DNA of 64,000 nt from CAYVHU01 sp964451415 (GCA_964451415.1 CAYVHU010000006.1:1-64000), one strand, 5' to 3'. Numbered from the stretch's first letter, positions 8,903-17,883 are shown. Translations and numbers: made by a program. Notes: a model not told the origin generated them from the letters alone.

Positions 8903-8932
8903 AATATAACGCACTGATTTTACTGGGAAAAA

Positions 8933-9009
<77 letters not shown>

Positions 9010-9098
9010 CTTGGCGGGATGTGGCACATTATTAACGGCTCTGCGTTACGCGCGCAAGCGACTGTTGTGTGGGTGATATTCATGCTTTAGGCTCCAAA

Positions 9099-9512
9099 AT
9101 GATGAAAAAGCCCATGTTTCATACTTTTCCCACGGCTCCCCACCGCGTGGCGCCGTTTAGTCATGCCGTCGAATATGACGGGTGGATACAGTTGACCGGC
9201 CAGATGCCGACTGATCCCACCGACAACACCATCGCCCTGCCGGAGGGCATAGAAGCTCAAACCCGCCGCGTCATGGACAACCTGGTCATCGTATTGAAGG
9301 ATTTAGGCCTGGGCCTTGAACATGTTTTATCGTGCCGAGCGTATCTCACAAATTTTCAACGCGATTTTGAACCCATGAACACCGTTTATGAAGCCTATTT
9401 TCCGCCGCAGAGGTTGCCCGCAAGGACTTGCATCGGCGTGACCGCTCTGGCCCGCAACGCGTTGGTGGAAATCGACATGGTGGCTTACCGTCCGGAGCCT
9501 CTTATACCATAA
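9099..9512 (+). CDS. RidA/YjgF/YER057c family protein
   Basis: RidA-family proteins are small trimeric enzymes; the type member deaminates reactive enamine/imine intermediates made by PLP enzymes, while other members have undetermined substrates. The 137-residue protein shows LTGQMPTD near residue 27, the family core around HVLSCRAYLTNF, and RTCIGVTALARNALVEIDMVA at the end. The arginine of RTCIGV corresponds to the RidA arginine that binds the substrate carboxylate. The ATG at 9099 is preferred to an upstream GTG because the family begins here. It is the first chromosomal gene after the tRNA. Confidence 0.85.
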   Translation: MMKKPMFHTFPTAPHRVAPFSHAVEYDGWIQLTGQMPTDPTDNTIALPEGIEAQTRRVMDNLVIVLKDLGLGLEHVLSCRAYLTNFQRDFEPMNTVYEAYFPPQRLPARTCIGVTALARNALVEIDMVAYRPEPLIP

Positions 9513-9623
9513 AAATAAAACGTCCGCGCACCTTCGCATATTAGTCAAAACCTTATGATATCATGTGCTGTGATCACAATCGGCGGCCACGTAAAATGGG
9601 GGACGGAGCAAGGACTAAGAAAC

Positions 9624-10874
9624 ATGCTCAAAAGATTGTTGGATAAATTCAGAAACGGCAAAACCCTCGATTACGAGGAGGCAAAGGCGCTGGCGCAAAG
9701 CGGTGATGTTGTCCTGCGCCGTGAACTGGCCGCCAATCCCGACGCCCAACCGGAAATCCTGTATTTCCTTGCCCAGGACCATCTCGCCTCGGTGCGTGAG
9801 GCCATCGCCACCAACACATCCACGCCACGACAAGCGGATCTACTGCTCACCGGAGATGCCGACGACAACGTGCGCAGCCGTCTGGCCGCCAAAATTTCCG
9901 CTTTGGCCCCGGGGTTGACGAAAGATGAAGTGGATGTGATCCGTCGCCAAACCTATGAAGCATTGGAAGCATTGGCCCGCGATCAGGCCGTCAAGGTCCG
10001 CTGCATCGTTGCCGAAACCTTGAAGAAGATGGCCGATGCGCCGCCGGACGTGATCCGTCACCTGGCCGAAGATTCTGAATTGATGGTGTGCGCACCGGTG
10101 TTGGAAAATTCTCCCGTCCTCACCGATCAAGACCTCATTCACATCATAAACCTGAATGCCGTCGACGGTTCCATCAGCGCCATTTCCAAACGCTTGAGTT
10201 TACCCGACGATGTGATGGAGGAAATTTTCGCCTCCAACGATACCGCTGCCGTGGCGGATCTTTTGGCCAACGGATCGGTGCATATCAAAGAAAATCTATT
10301 GGAACGCATCTGCGACAGATCGCGCACGGTCAAAAACTTGCAAGAACCCATGGTGCACCGTCCCGACCTCCCCAAGGGAGTGGCGCTGCGTCTGGCAGAT
10401 TTCGTCGCCGATCATCTGATCAAGGCGTTGTTGAATCGCAAGGATCTAGACCCTGCGGTTGCCGCTGCGGTGCGTGAGGAAGTGGCGTGGCGGCTGGACC
10501 TGGAGGCGGAGGAAGACGCAGCAGCCGAGGCCGAAACACCCTATACCAAGGCCAAACGCTTGCACGTCAAGGGCGATCTGGAAGCCGACATGGTCAATAG
10601 CGCCCTCAAGGCGGGGCAGAAAGAATACGCCATGGCGGCGCTTGCGGTGCTCGCGGATCAGCCGATGAACGTGGTGGAGAAAATCGCCTCTGCCGCAAGC
10701 GCCAAAGGTCTGGTGGCCGTGGCTTGGAAAGGAGGCCTGACGCCCGAAGGTGCCGTCACCGTACAACAGCGTCTGGGACATATTCAACCGCGCGACTTGA
10801 TCAGAGCGCGTGATGGCGCTTTTGCACTGAGTGAAGACGAGATGCGCTGGCATCTGGAATTTTTCGGGGGGTAA
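9624..10874 (+). CDS. DUF2336 domain protein
   Basis: A 416-residue soluble, mostly helical protein of the DUF2336 family, common in alphaproteobacteria and without a settled function. Helical repeats resembling HEAT units can be seen: RRELAANPDAQPEILYFLAQ, then VREAIATNTSTPRQADLLL and VRSRLAAKISALAPGL. An acidic low-complexity segment (EAEEDAAAEAE, about residue 300) follows. The ATG at 9624 has AAGGACTAAG upstream and begins the conserved MLKRLLDKF. An in-frame ATG at 9555 would add 23 residues unlike the family. It stands alone between ridA and the DsrC-like gene. Confidence 0.82.
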   Translation: MLKRLLDKFRNGKTLDYEEAKALAQSGDVVLRRELAANPDAQPEILYFLAQDHLASVREAIATNTSTPRQADLLLTGDADDNVRSRLAAKISALAPGLTKDEVDVIRRQTYEALEALARDQAVKVRCIVAETLKKMADAPPDVIRHLAEDSELMVCAPVLENSPVLTDQDLIHIINLNAVDGSISAISKRLSLPDDVMEEIFASNDTAAVADLLANGSVHIKENLLERICDRSRTVKNLQEPMVHRPDLPKGVALRLADFVADHLIKALLNRKDLDPAVAAAVREEVAWRLDLEAEEDAAAEAETPYTKAKRLHVKGDLEADMVNSALKAGQKEYAMAALAVLADQPMNVVEKIASAASAKGLVAVAWKGGLTPEGAVTVQQRLGHIQPRDLIRARDGAFALSEDEMRWHLEFFGG

Positions 10875-10926
10875 ACAAGCCTACTCGGGATAGGTTTTTG
10901 AACGTTTCTCACGCTTATTTCTTTCT

Positions 10927-10992
10927 GGCCTTTTTAAAAGGCCGTTCTTATATTACGACCCATTGATATGGAAATGCGCGCACTTCGCGCAT
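10927..10992. promoter_or_regulatory. Palindromes in the leader of the DsrC-like gene
   Basis: GGCCTTTTTAAAAGGCC (10927-10943) is a near-perfect palindrome, and ATGCGCG/CGCGCAT (10974-10992) can form a hairpin just upstream of the GAGGA ribosome-binding site. They may act as a weak terminator for the upstream gene, an operator or a leader hairpin. No promoter of clear sigma-70 type was found nearby. Confidence 0.35.
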
Positions 10993-11028
10993 CCCTCCCC
11001 CAAGTAAAATAAACAGCGAGGACAAACG

Positions 11029-11358
11029 ATGGGTTATGCGGACGTTGAAAAAACTGAAAGTGGGTACCTGGCCAATGCGGATGATTGGAGCGAGGAACTC
11101 GCCGTGGAAATCGCCGCCGCGGAAGAATTGGGCGAGTTGACAGAACACCACTGGGATTTGATCAAGTATTTACGTGAAGAATACCTGAACAAGAATGGCA
11201 ACCAGCCCAACGAACGCACCATGGTAAAAGCCATGACAAAAGTGTGGGGTGAAAAGCCGAGCACCAAGGATCTTTATACCCTGTTTCCCATGCAGCCGTC
11301 CAAACAGGCCGCCAAGGTCGCCGGACTGCCGGAAACCAAGCGCAAAATCGGATATTGA
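11029..11358 (+). CDS. Cysteine-less DsrC/TusE-family protein
   Basis: The 109 residues match the DsrC/TusE fold: GYLANADDWSEELAVEIAA, ELTEHHWDLIKYLREEY, then LYTLFPMQPSKQAAKVAGLP. Functional DsrC carries two cysteines in its C-terminal arm, and TusE keeps only the penultimate one, for sulfur relay to sulfite reductase or tRNA thiolation. Here both positions are lost: the arm reads KQAAKVAG and the end is KRKIGY, and there is no cysteine anywhere in the protein. It therefore cannot carry a persulfide and is more likely regulatory, like the cysteine-less subgroup of this family. A good AGCGAGGA ribosome-binding site precedes it, and no dsr or tus genes adjoin it. Confidence 0.85.
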   Translation: MGYADVEKTESGYLANADDWSEELAVEIAAAEELGELTEHHWDLIKYLREEYLNKNGNQPNERTMVKAMTKVWGEKPSTKDLYTLFPMQPSKQAAKVAGLPETKRKIGY

Positions 11359-11395
11359 GTCTTCAACCTAATTTTTTTGCGTTTATGCAGCCGCT

Positions 11396-11432
11396 AAAAG
11401 CCCCGCCCGCATTCGTCTTGGGCAGGGCTTTT
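11396..11432. terminator. Bidirectional Rho-independent terminator
   Basis: AAAAGCCCCGCCC pairs with GGGCAGGGCTTTT around an 11-base loop, giving a T run in both directions. It separates the DsrC-like gene (plus) from the convergent ABC ATPase gene (minus) and overlaps the latter's stop codon. Confidence 0.8.
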
Positions 11433-12420
11433 ACGGCGTCTTACGACTCGTGAGCTGCACGAAAATGTCTTCCAGTTCAGGTTCCTTGGTGACGATCTCG
11501 GAGAACTTGAGCCCGGCATTTTGCACGGCGGTGATGATGTCGCTTGAGCGGATACGGCTGGGCTGATATTGAAAAGCAAGCTCCCGCGTGCCGTTCAAGG
11601 TAACGTTGAAGCGGCGTAGGTTTTCAGGCACGCTATTCAAATCGTCGTCCAGCGTCACCTTGACGCACTTGGCATCCAGATTGCCCATAAGGTTCTTTGT
11701 TTCATCGCAGGCTATTAACTTGCCATGATCGAGAATGGCGATACGGTCACACAATTCTTCGGCTTCTTCCAGATAGTGTGTGGTGAGCAAGATCGTGACG
11801 CCCTGGGCGTTCAGTTTGCGCACATAGGCCCATAACTGGCGACGCAGTTCGACATCCACACCGGCGGTGGGTTCGTCCAGCACCAGCACTTGGGGGCTAT
11901 GCACCAGCGCCTTGGCCACCAGCAAACGCCGGCGCATGCCGCCGGATAGGGTACGGGCGTAGGCCGAGGCCTCGTCCGTCAATCCCACGGCGGCCAGAAT
12001 TTCATCGGTGCGGCGCTGGGACTTGGGAATGCCGTACAGCCCGGCTTGAAGTTCCAGCATTTCACGCGGCGTAAAAAACGGATCGATGTTGAGTTCTTGC
12101 GGCACCACGCCGATGGCGCGTTTGGCGGCGCGCATATCGTGCGCGGTATCGTAACCCCAAATCCGCACGGACCCGGACGTTTTGATGACCAGCCCCGCTA
12201 GAATATTAATCAGCGTCGACTTGCCCGCCCCGTTAGGGCCCAACAGGCCGAAAAACGAACCGCGGGGAATGTTAAGATCAAGATTGTGCAGGGCCAGTTT
12301 TTCACCGTTTTTTCCCTGCGCCGCGTAGGTTTTGCTCAGATTCTTGATTTCAACTGCATTTTCCGGCAACGCCGACGACGCGTTCAAGGAAACTGCTGCT
12401 GTAGAAAGGCGGGAAGACAC
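11431..12420 (-). CDS. ABC-2 type transporter ATP-binding protein
   Basis: ATPase subunit of an ABC exporter. Motifs in order: Walker A GPNGAGKST, Q-loop VVPQE, signature LSGGMRRR, Walker B VLVLDEPT, and H-loop TTHYLEEAE, followed by a C-terminal domain typical of DrrA/CcmA-type exporters. The GTG at 12420 is chosen because AAGGAGA lies at ideal spacing before it; the upstream ATG at 12447 has no such site. No permease gene lies beside it, so its membrane partner and substrate are unknown. Confidence 0.9.
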   Translation of the reverse strand: MSSRLSTAAVSLNASSALPENAVEIKNLSKTYAAQGKNGEKLALHNLDLNIPRGSFFGLLGPNGAGKSTLINILAGLVIKTSGSVRIWGYDTAHDMRAAKRAIGVVPQELNIDPFFTPREMLELQAGLYGIPKSQRRTDEILAAVGLTDEASAYARTLSGGMRRRLLVAKALVHSPQVLVLDEPTAGVDVELRRQLWAYVRKLNAQGVTILLTTHYLEEAEELCDRIAILDHGKLIACDETKNLMGNLDAKCVKVTLDDDLNSVPENLRRFNVTLNGTRELAFQYQPSRIRSSDIITAVQNAGLKFSEIVTKEPELEDIFVQLTSRKTP

Positions 12421-12604
12421 GAAAATATCTCCTTCGAAACGTTGCAACCCTCGGCGCTTACGTTATCATCCGGGAAAAGCGCGCCCCCCCTTGGTTTGTG
12501 AGTTCTCAGGCAATGTAGGCCCTTCTTAGCGTCGCGCAAGCCTGCAGGTGCGATAATCGCAAACGATACCGTGAAGCGCCGGAACGACTTTCAGGAGAAC
12601 GTCC

Positions 12605-12784
12605 ATGACGAAACAAGACGTTGTAAACGTGAGCGATACCATCGTCGCTTGCCAGGGTCCGTGTGATGGCGACGGTCATCCGCAGGTATTCCTCAAAATC
12701 GCCTCCGACACCGGGACGGTAACGTGCCCGTATTGTTCACGCATTTTTAAGCGGGAGCCCAACGTCGAAGTCGAGCCGCACTGA
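12605..12784 (+). CDS. Zinc-finger protein of the zf-CHCC family
   Basis: A 59-residue protein with the pattern of the zf-CHCC family, related to the C terminus of mitochondrial complex I subunit NDUFS6: a cysteine pair (ACQGPC), GHPQVFLKI with the ligand histidine, then TCPYCSRIF. These supply Cys/His/Cys/Cys zinc ligands. The ATG has a clear Shine-Dalgarno (TCAGGAG). It ends one base before the polA GTG start, so the two are likely translated together. The physiological role in bacteria is not established. Confidence 0.85.
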   Translation: MTKQDVVNVSDTIVACQGPCDGDGHPQVFLKIASDTGTVTCPYCSRIFKREPNVEVEPH

Positions 12785-12785
12785 G

Positions 12786-15560
12786 GTGAAACACGTCTTT
12801 CTCATTGACGGCTCGGGGTTTATTTTCCGCGCTTATCACGCCTTGCCGCCCATGACACGCCCCGACGGAACCCCGATCGGCGCAGTCTACGGCTTTACGG
12901 CCATGTTGTTGAAGCTGCTGGCGGATACGCAGGCCGATCACATCGCCGTCATTTTCGACCGGGCGCGCAAAACTTTTCGCTCCGACATCTACCCCGACTA
13001 TAAGGCTCATCGCCCCCCGCCCCCGGAAGATTTGATTCCGCAGTTTGCCTTGGTCCGCGACGCAACCCGCGCCCTGGGGCTCAAGGCCGTGGACATGGCC
13101 GGTTTCGAGGCCGACGATTTGATCGCCACGTATACCCGTCAAGCCATTGCGGAAGGCGCGGATGTCACCATTGTATCGTCCGACAAGGATTTGATGCAGT
13201 TGGTGGGCGCCAAGGTGCAAATGCTGGACGCCATGAAAAACCGCTCCATCGGCCCCGATGAGGTACGCGAAAAATTTGGCGTCGGTCCCGAACGCGTGGT
13301 GGACGTGCAAGCCTTGGCTGGCGACAGCGCCGACAATATTCCAGGTGTGGCGGGAATCGGCGTCAAAACGGCGGCGCAACTGATTATAGAATACGGCGAT
13401 CTGGACGCCGTTCTGGCCAATGCGCATCACATCAAACAACCCAAGCGGCGCGAACGCCTGATCGAACAGGCACAACAGGCCCGGATTTCCAGACAGTTGG
13501 TAACACTGCGGAACGACGTCCCCGTGGACGTGCCGCTGGAGGCTTTCAAGCTCAACACACCGAATGTCGATGCCTTGCTGACATTTTTAAAAGAATACGA
13601 TTTTAAATCCTTGATCTCCAAGGTCGAAAATCTGGGCGTCTCCATCGGCAACAATGGCAAAGAGTATAAGGTGAAGGTGAGCGACACGCCCCCGACAAGT
13701 TTGCCGCGCGACTATGTGCTGGTGCGCAATGAAGCGGCCTTACGGGTCTGGATCGAAAAAGCCCATGCGGCGGGCCACGTCACAGTGGACACCGAAACCA
13801 CCGCTCTGGACGCCATGTCGGCGGATCTGGTCGGTGTGTCTTTGTGCATCGAACCAGGCCATGCGTGCTACATCCCGCTGGCGCACAAGGGAAGCACAGA
13901 TCAAGGTTCATTGGACTTAGGGGGAACGGCGAACGAAGATGCCACACTCACACCGGAACAAATTCCCCTGACACGCGCCCTGGCACTTTTACAGCCGTTG
14001 CTGGAAGAGCCGGGCGTTTTGAAAATCGGGCAAAACATCAAATACGACGCCTTGATATTCTCGAAGTACGACATTCATATCACCCCCGTGGATGACACCA
14101 TGGTGTTGTCGTATGTCTTGGAAAGTGGCCTGCACGGCCACGGCATGGATGAACTGGCACGCTTACACCTTGGTCTTGAGACCATCAAATTCAAGGATGT
14201 CGCGGGGACGGGAAAGGCGCAAGTGACCTTCGACAAGGTGCCGTTGGACAAGGCGCTAGACTACGCCGCCGAAGACGCCGACGTCACGCAGAGACTTTAC
14301 CAGGTTCTCAAACCGCGTCTTTTGGCCGCGCGCATGACAACACTGTACGAAACCCTGGAACGCCCCTTGATTCCCATACTCGCAGCGATGGAACGCGAAG
14401 GGGTGAAAGTCGATGCTCACGAACTGAAACGTCTATCCAACGATTTTGCCAAGCGCCTGAACGATCTGGAAATCGACATCCACGCGCTTGCCGGCGAACT
14501 CTTCAACATCGCCAGCCCTAAGCAATTAGGCGAAATTCTGTTCGACAAATTAGGCCTGGAAGGCGGAAAGAAAGGCAAGACCGGAGCCTATTCCACCGGC
14601 GCGGAGATACTCGAAAAGCTAGCTATCGAAGGCCATGAGCTACCCGAACGCGTCTTGCAATGGCGTCAGTTGGCCAAGCTGAAAAGCACCTACACCGATG
14701 CGCTCACCGCGCAAATCAACCCTAGCACCGGGCGTGTGCATACGTCGTTTTCCATGGCGGCGACTTCCACCGGGCGACTGGCTTCAAGCAATCCCAACTT
14801 GCAAAATATCCCCATCCGCACCGAAGAAGGACGCAAAATCCGCAAGGTTTTCATTGCCGCGCCGGGCCATCAGCTTTTGAGCGCCGATTATTCACAAATC
14901 GAGTTGCGTCTGCTTGCCCATGTGGCGAATATCGAAGCCTTGAAGGATGCCTTTCATCAAGACCTCGACATTCATGCGATGACCGCAGCTGAGGTATTCG
15001 GTGTCCCCCTTGAAGGTATGGACCCCATGGTGCGAAGGCGCGCCAAGGCGATCAACTTCGGCATTATCTACGGTATATCGGCCTTCGGATTGGCACGGCA
15101 ACTGAACATCTCCCGCACCCAGGCGGCAGACTATATAGCAGCCTATTTTGATAAATTCCCCGGCATTCGCGCCTACATGGACGCCACCAAAACCTTTGCC
15201 GCCGAACATGGTTTTGTCACCACGCTGTTCGGACGCAAGTGTTATGTTTCGGGGATCAAAGATAAAAACCCCATGAAACGAGGACTTAGCGAACGTGCGG
15301 CGATCAACGCCCCGATCCAGGGCGGGGCCGCAGACATCATCAAGCGCGCCATGGTGCGCTTGCCGGACGCGCTGAAAGAATCCGGGCTCGGCGCGCGCAT
15401 GCTTTTGCAGGTGCACGATGAATTGATCTTCGAAGTGGCGGACGCGGAATTGGAACCAGCGCGGAAGCTGGTGAAACGGGTCATGGAGAATGCGGCGCTC
15501 CTGGATGTTCCCCTGGTGGTTGATGTCGGTTGCGGCCGCAACTGGGACGAGGCGCATTAA
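12786..15560 (+). CDS. polA: DNA polymerase I
   Basis: Gap-filling and repair polymerase of 924 residues with three domains. The 5'-3' nuclease (about 1-290) begins FLIDGSGFIFRAYHALPPM and contains SDKDLMQL. The 3'-5' exonuclease (about 320-520) contains DTETTALD and KYDALIFSKYD, so proofreading residues are kept. The polymerase domain (about 550-924) shows TSTGRLASSNPNLQNIPIR, DYSQIELRLLAH, RRRAKAINFGIIYG and LQVHDELIFE. The GTG start at 12786 lies one base after the zinc-finger gene stop. Length matches full-size PolA. Confidence 0.97.
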   Translation: MKHVFLIDGSGFIFRAYHALPPMTRPDGTPIGAVYGFTAMLLKLLADTQADHIAVIFDRARKTFRSDIYPDYKAHRPPPPEDLIPQFALVRDATRALGLKAVDMAGFEADDLIATYTRQAIAEGADVTIVSSDKDLMQLVGAKVQMLDAMKNRSIGPDEVREKFGVGPERVVDVQALAGDSADNIPGVAGIGVKTAAQLIIEYGDLDAVLANAHHIKQPKRRERLIEQAQQARISRQLVTLRNDVPVDVPLEAFKLNTPNVDALLTFLKEYDFKSLISKVENLGVSIGNNGKEYKVKVSDTPPTSLPRDYVLVRNEAALRVWIEKAHAAGHVTVDTETTALDAMSADLVGVSLCIEPGHACYIPLAHKGSTDQGSLDLGGTANEDATLTPEQIPLTRALALLQPLLEEPGVLKIGQNIKYDALIFSKYDIHITPVDDTMVLSYVLESGLHGHGMDELARLHLGLETIKFKDVAGTGKAQVTFDKVPLDKALDYAAEDADVTQRLYQVLKPRLLAARMTTLYETLERPLIPILAAMEREGVKVDAHELKRLSNDFAKRLNDLEIDIHALAGELFNIASPKQLGEILFDKLGLEGGKKGKTGAYSTGAEILEKLAIEGHELPERVLQWRQLAKLKSTYTDALTAQINPSTGRVHTSFSMAATSTGRLASSNPNLQNIPIRTEEGRKIRKVFIAAPGHQLLSADYSQIELRLLAHVANIEALKDAFHQDLDIHAMTAAEVFGVPLEGMDPMVRRRAKAINFGIIYGISAFGLARQLNISRTQAADYIAAYFDKFPGIRAYMDATKTFAAEHGFVTTLFGRKCYVSGIKDKNPMKRGLSERAAINAPIQGGAADIIKRAMVRLPDALKESGLGARMLLQVHDELIFEVADAELEPARKLVKRVMENAALLDVPLVVDVGCGRNWDEAH

Positions 15561-15650
15561 GTCTTCGTGACAGGCGCGGGATTCGGTCGTCATAGGCCGC
15601 AACCGATGGTATGGTATCCCTTGAAGATATGGATTTTAAGGGGACGCCGG

Positions 15651-16040
15651 ATGCCGATCGATCTGCGAAAACTGATCTTCAGTGAAAGCGAATTGCGTTC
15701 GACCTTCGACGGGTATTGTCGGGAAAAAGGAATGGATATTCCCAATTCCGCGATGGAAAGCTTTATGGTGATCAAAGGCGGTATGGACAGACGTGTCGTG
15801 TCGCAGACCGTCCCCGAAGGCCTGAAGGTCCTTCTGCACTACGCCACGGCAGACCCGGGAACTCCTTTTCGCGTTCACCTGGATGAAAATCAGGTCTGCG
15901 AAGCCCTGATCGGCCTGTGCATGAACGAAGGCATTCCCCTACCGCGGCGGGCGCAAAAATATCTGCAAAAACATAAAGATGGAATCGCCATGACCGTCGG
16001 TCTGTCCGTCCTGGACGTTGGACTGCTCAAACAGGCGTGA
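15651..16040 (+). CDS. Conserved protein of unknown function, first of two tandem paralogues
   Basis: I do not recognise this 129-residue soluble protein. It starts MPIDLRKLIFSESEL, has no signal peptide or membrane segment, and ends with a motif IPLPRRAQKYLQKHKDGIAM. The next gene has the same layout (MPLDLRTTIFANDEL near the start, VPHHAEKSLEPYRDGIQL near the end), so the pair arose by duplication. The ATG at 15651 has AAGGGGA upstream and matches the paralogue's start. It lies about 90 bases after polA. Confidence 0.75.
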   Translation: MPIDLRKLIFSESELRSTFDGYCREKGMDIPNSAMESFMVIKGGMDRRVVSQTVPEGLKVLLHYATADPGTPFRVHLDENQVCEALIGLCMNEGIPLPRRAQKYLQKHKDGIAMTVGLSVLDVGLLKQA

Positions 16041-16085
16041 GCGTGTTATGCTTGCGCGTCCCGGAAAATGGCCCGCGAGAATTTT

Positions 16086-16478
16086 ATGCCGCTGGATCTT
16101 CGCACAACGATTTTCGCCAACGATGAGCTTGTTGCGGCGTTATTGGATTATGCCCAGGAACGCGATGTTACTTTGCCGTTGACGCGCCCGCGCATAGCAA
16201 TAATGACGTGGGAGCCTGAGTTAAATGTCAACGTAGTCTTTTTCCCCGACGCCGTTGAGCGGGAAGAAGCCTTGAGCTTTACCCGCAATGAGGTCGCTGC
16301 CGCCTTGATCCTCTACTGCCACAGTTTTCATGAGCCGGTGCCGCATCACGCCGAAAAAAGCCTGGAACCGTATCGGGACGGCATACAGCTTATGATCCGC
16401 TTTCCCTGGGGACCGTTGTGGAACTCCGACCATCCAGCGCGCAAGGCGACGTTTGCGTCCTTATGCGATGACGATTGA
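16086..16478 (+). CDS. Conserved protein of unknown function, second of two tandem paralogues
   Basis: This 130-residue protein aligns with the preceding gene along its length: MPLDLR-x2-IF at the start, a hydrophobic AAALILYCHSFHEPVP segment and a YRDGIQLM tail. It diverges strongly in the middle. The ATG at 16086 is chosen by alignment; an in-frame ATG at 16068 would add six residues and has GGAAA nearby, so both are possible. Its 3' end overlaps the decayed msrQ remnant on the other strand. No enzyme motif is visible. Confidence 0.72.
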   Translation: MPLDLRTTIFANDELVAALLDYAQERDVTLPLTRPRIAIMTWEPELNVNVVFFPDAVEREEALSFTRNEVAAALILYCHSFHEPVPHHAEKSLEPYRDGIQLMIRFPWGPLWNSDHPARKATFASLCDDD

Positions 16479-16481
16479 TTT

Positions 16482-17053
16482 TCTTTAAAAACACCCCGGC
16501 GCGCACGCTCAGCAAAATGGTGAGGATGCTCGCATGGACAAGCGGCAAGCGGATGTCGGCCTTGACCATCCAGAAATAATGCAAGCTCCCCAAAACAACC
16601 GCCAGATAGACGAATTTATGCAAACGCATCCAGGTTTTTGCTCCCAAACGCCTGATCGCCCCACGCCATTATGTGGCCGTTAATGCGCTCAAGATGACGA
16701 ACGCCGCCATGCCGACGGTGATGTCGTGGCGTTTCAAAATATCGGCACCGATGGCGCGCCAGTCAAAAAACTGGTCGATAGCAACATAGTTAACGATATG
16801 AAAGATAATGTAGACGAATGCCCACAATCCCAGCAGGCGCCGGTTTGAATAGCTTGGAATTTTTAGCTAAATCGCCTTTTCCAACACCGAATTCGTAAAA
16901 GTTGTTGTAATGGGTAGCGCTTTCATAAGGGGTCAGCTTCCCGTCACGTGTGTGGAAGCTGGCTTTGACGTCACCCAACTTCCCGCCGGGCTTTGGCCTT
17001 GCGGCAAAGGCCGGGCCGCCCAGCAGACCTCCCGCAATACCGCCAAGGAGCAC
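16482..17053 (-). pseudogene. Decayed msrP-msrQ remnant (deletion, frameshift and stop)
   Basis: The minus strand from 17053 reads the N-terminal part of MsrP, the periplasmic methionine-sulfoxide reductase (KLTPYESATHYNNFYEFG, as in YedY). At about 16850 it switches frame to the middle of MsrQ, the haem membrane partner (RRLLGLWAFVYIIFHIVNYV). An in-frame TAA lies at 16669-16671, after which the MsrQ C terminus continues (RRLGAKTWMRLHKFVYLAV, then HYFWMVKADIRLPL). The MsrP molybdenum domain and MsrQ N terminus are missing, and the twin-arginine export signal is cut off by a TGA upstream. Both functions must be lost here. Confidence 0.85.
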
Positions 17054-17214
17054 CCTCTTTCAGTTCTCCTGCTTTACTTATTTTTATAAGCATCGATAGA
17101 TAGCTCCATCAATTTTTTTAGTTATTCTAATATAATCAGAAATTGCGACGATCCAATGTCCTTATGGGTTAAAAAGGCCGTTTCTTTACGGTGCGGTTGC
17201 TGTATAAATTCACT

Positions 17215-17883
17215 ATGCGCATTCTCTATCACTTGTGGCTGTCGCCCCATTGTCGCAAGGTGCGAATCGCCCTCGCGGAAAAAAAGCTGGAATTCGATCT
17301 TCAGGCGGAAAAAACATGGGAACACCGCGAAGGGTTCCTGCGCCTCAATCCCGCCGGTCAAGTCCCGGTTCTGGTGGAAACCGACGGGGTCGCGCTTTCC
17401 GGTGGACAAGTCATCTGCGAATACTTGGACGAAATGCACGCCGAGCCACCGCTCATGGGCAGCAATTCCCTAAGCCGCGCGGAAGTGCGCCGTCTTTGCG
17501 CCTGGTTCGATGAAAAATTCAATGCCGAAGTCACCACAAATCTGGTGGGGGAAAAGGTGATGAAGCGTTTTTTAGGCCTGGGATCACCGGATTCCACGGC
17601 CATTCGCGCGGGCAAATCCAATATTCATCAACATTTGGAATACATTGAATATCTGGTGGAACGTCGCACCTGGCTGGCGGGGGATGCGTTGTCGCTGGCC
17701 GATATTTCCGCCGGCGCGCATCTGTCATGTGTGGACTATCTGGGCGATGTCCCGTGGAATGAGCATTCCATCGCCAAGGACTGGTACGTGCGCATCAAAT
17801 CAAGGCCCAGTTTTCGCGACTTACTGCGCGATCACATCCCCGGCGCACCACCGCCAAAACACTACGCGGATTTGGATTTTTAA
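17215..17883 (+). CDS. Glutathione S-transferase family protein
   Basis: A 222-residue cytosolic GST-fold protein. The N-terminal thioredoxin-like domain has SPHCRKVRIALAEK and the glutathione-binding GQVPVLVETDG with SGGQVICEYLDE. The all-helical C-terminal domain includes LAGDALSLADISAGAHL, the conserved N-capping aspartate segment. The cysteine in HCRK replaces the serine or tyrosine of many classes. The ATG at 17215 is preferred over the upstream in-frame start at 17191 because the fold begins here. A strong terminator follows directly. The substrate cannot be predicted. Confidence 0.9.
   Translation: MRILYHLWLSPHCRKVRIALAEKKLEFDLQAEKTWEHREGFLRLNPAGQVPVLVETDGVALSGGQVICEYLDEMHAEPPLMGSNSLSRAEVRRLCAWFDEKFNAEVTTNLVGEKVMKRFLGLGSPDSTAIRAGKSNIHQHLEYIEYLVERRTWLAGDALSLADISAGAHLSCVDYLGDVPWNEHSIAKDWYVRIKSRPSFRDLLRDHIPGAPPPKHYADLDF

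Larger units (their letters stand above)
1..8932. mobile_element. Right part of an integrated mobilizable element carrying defence genes
   Basis: The block holds, in order, a Type III restriction-modification pair, an AbiE toxin-antitoxin pair, an RP4-like oriT with traK, and an opposite-strand set of traL, a small gene and a helix-turn-helix gene. It stops exactly at the encoded CCA end of a tRNA-Arg gene, where many integrative elements insert. Sampled 60-base lines give about 38-42% GC in mod (421-660) against 67% in polA (13021-13080). The left end, integrase and second attachment site are outside the window, so full extent and mobility are inferred. A resident plasmid-derived remnant is the alternative. 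Confidence 0.7.

Noticed and set aside
1..8932. Integrase or transposase for the accessory block.
   Set aside because: No gene in this part shows tyrosine or serine recombinase or DDE transposase motifs; it may lie left of the window.
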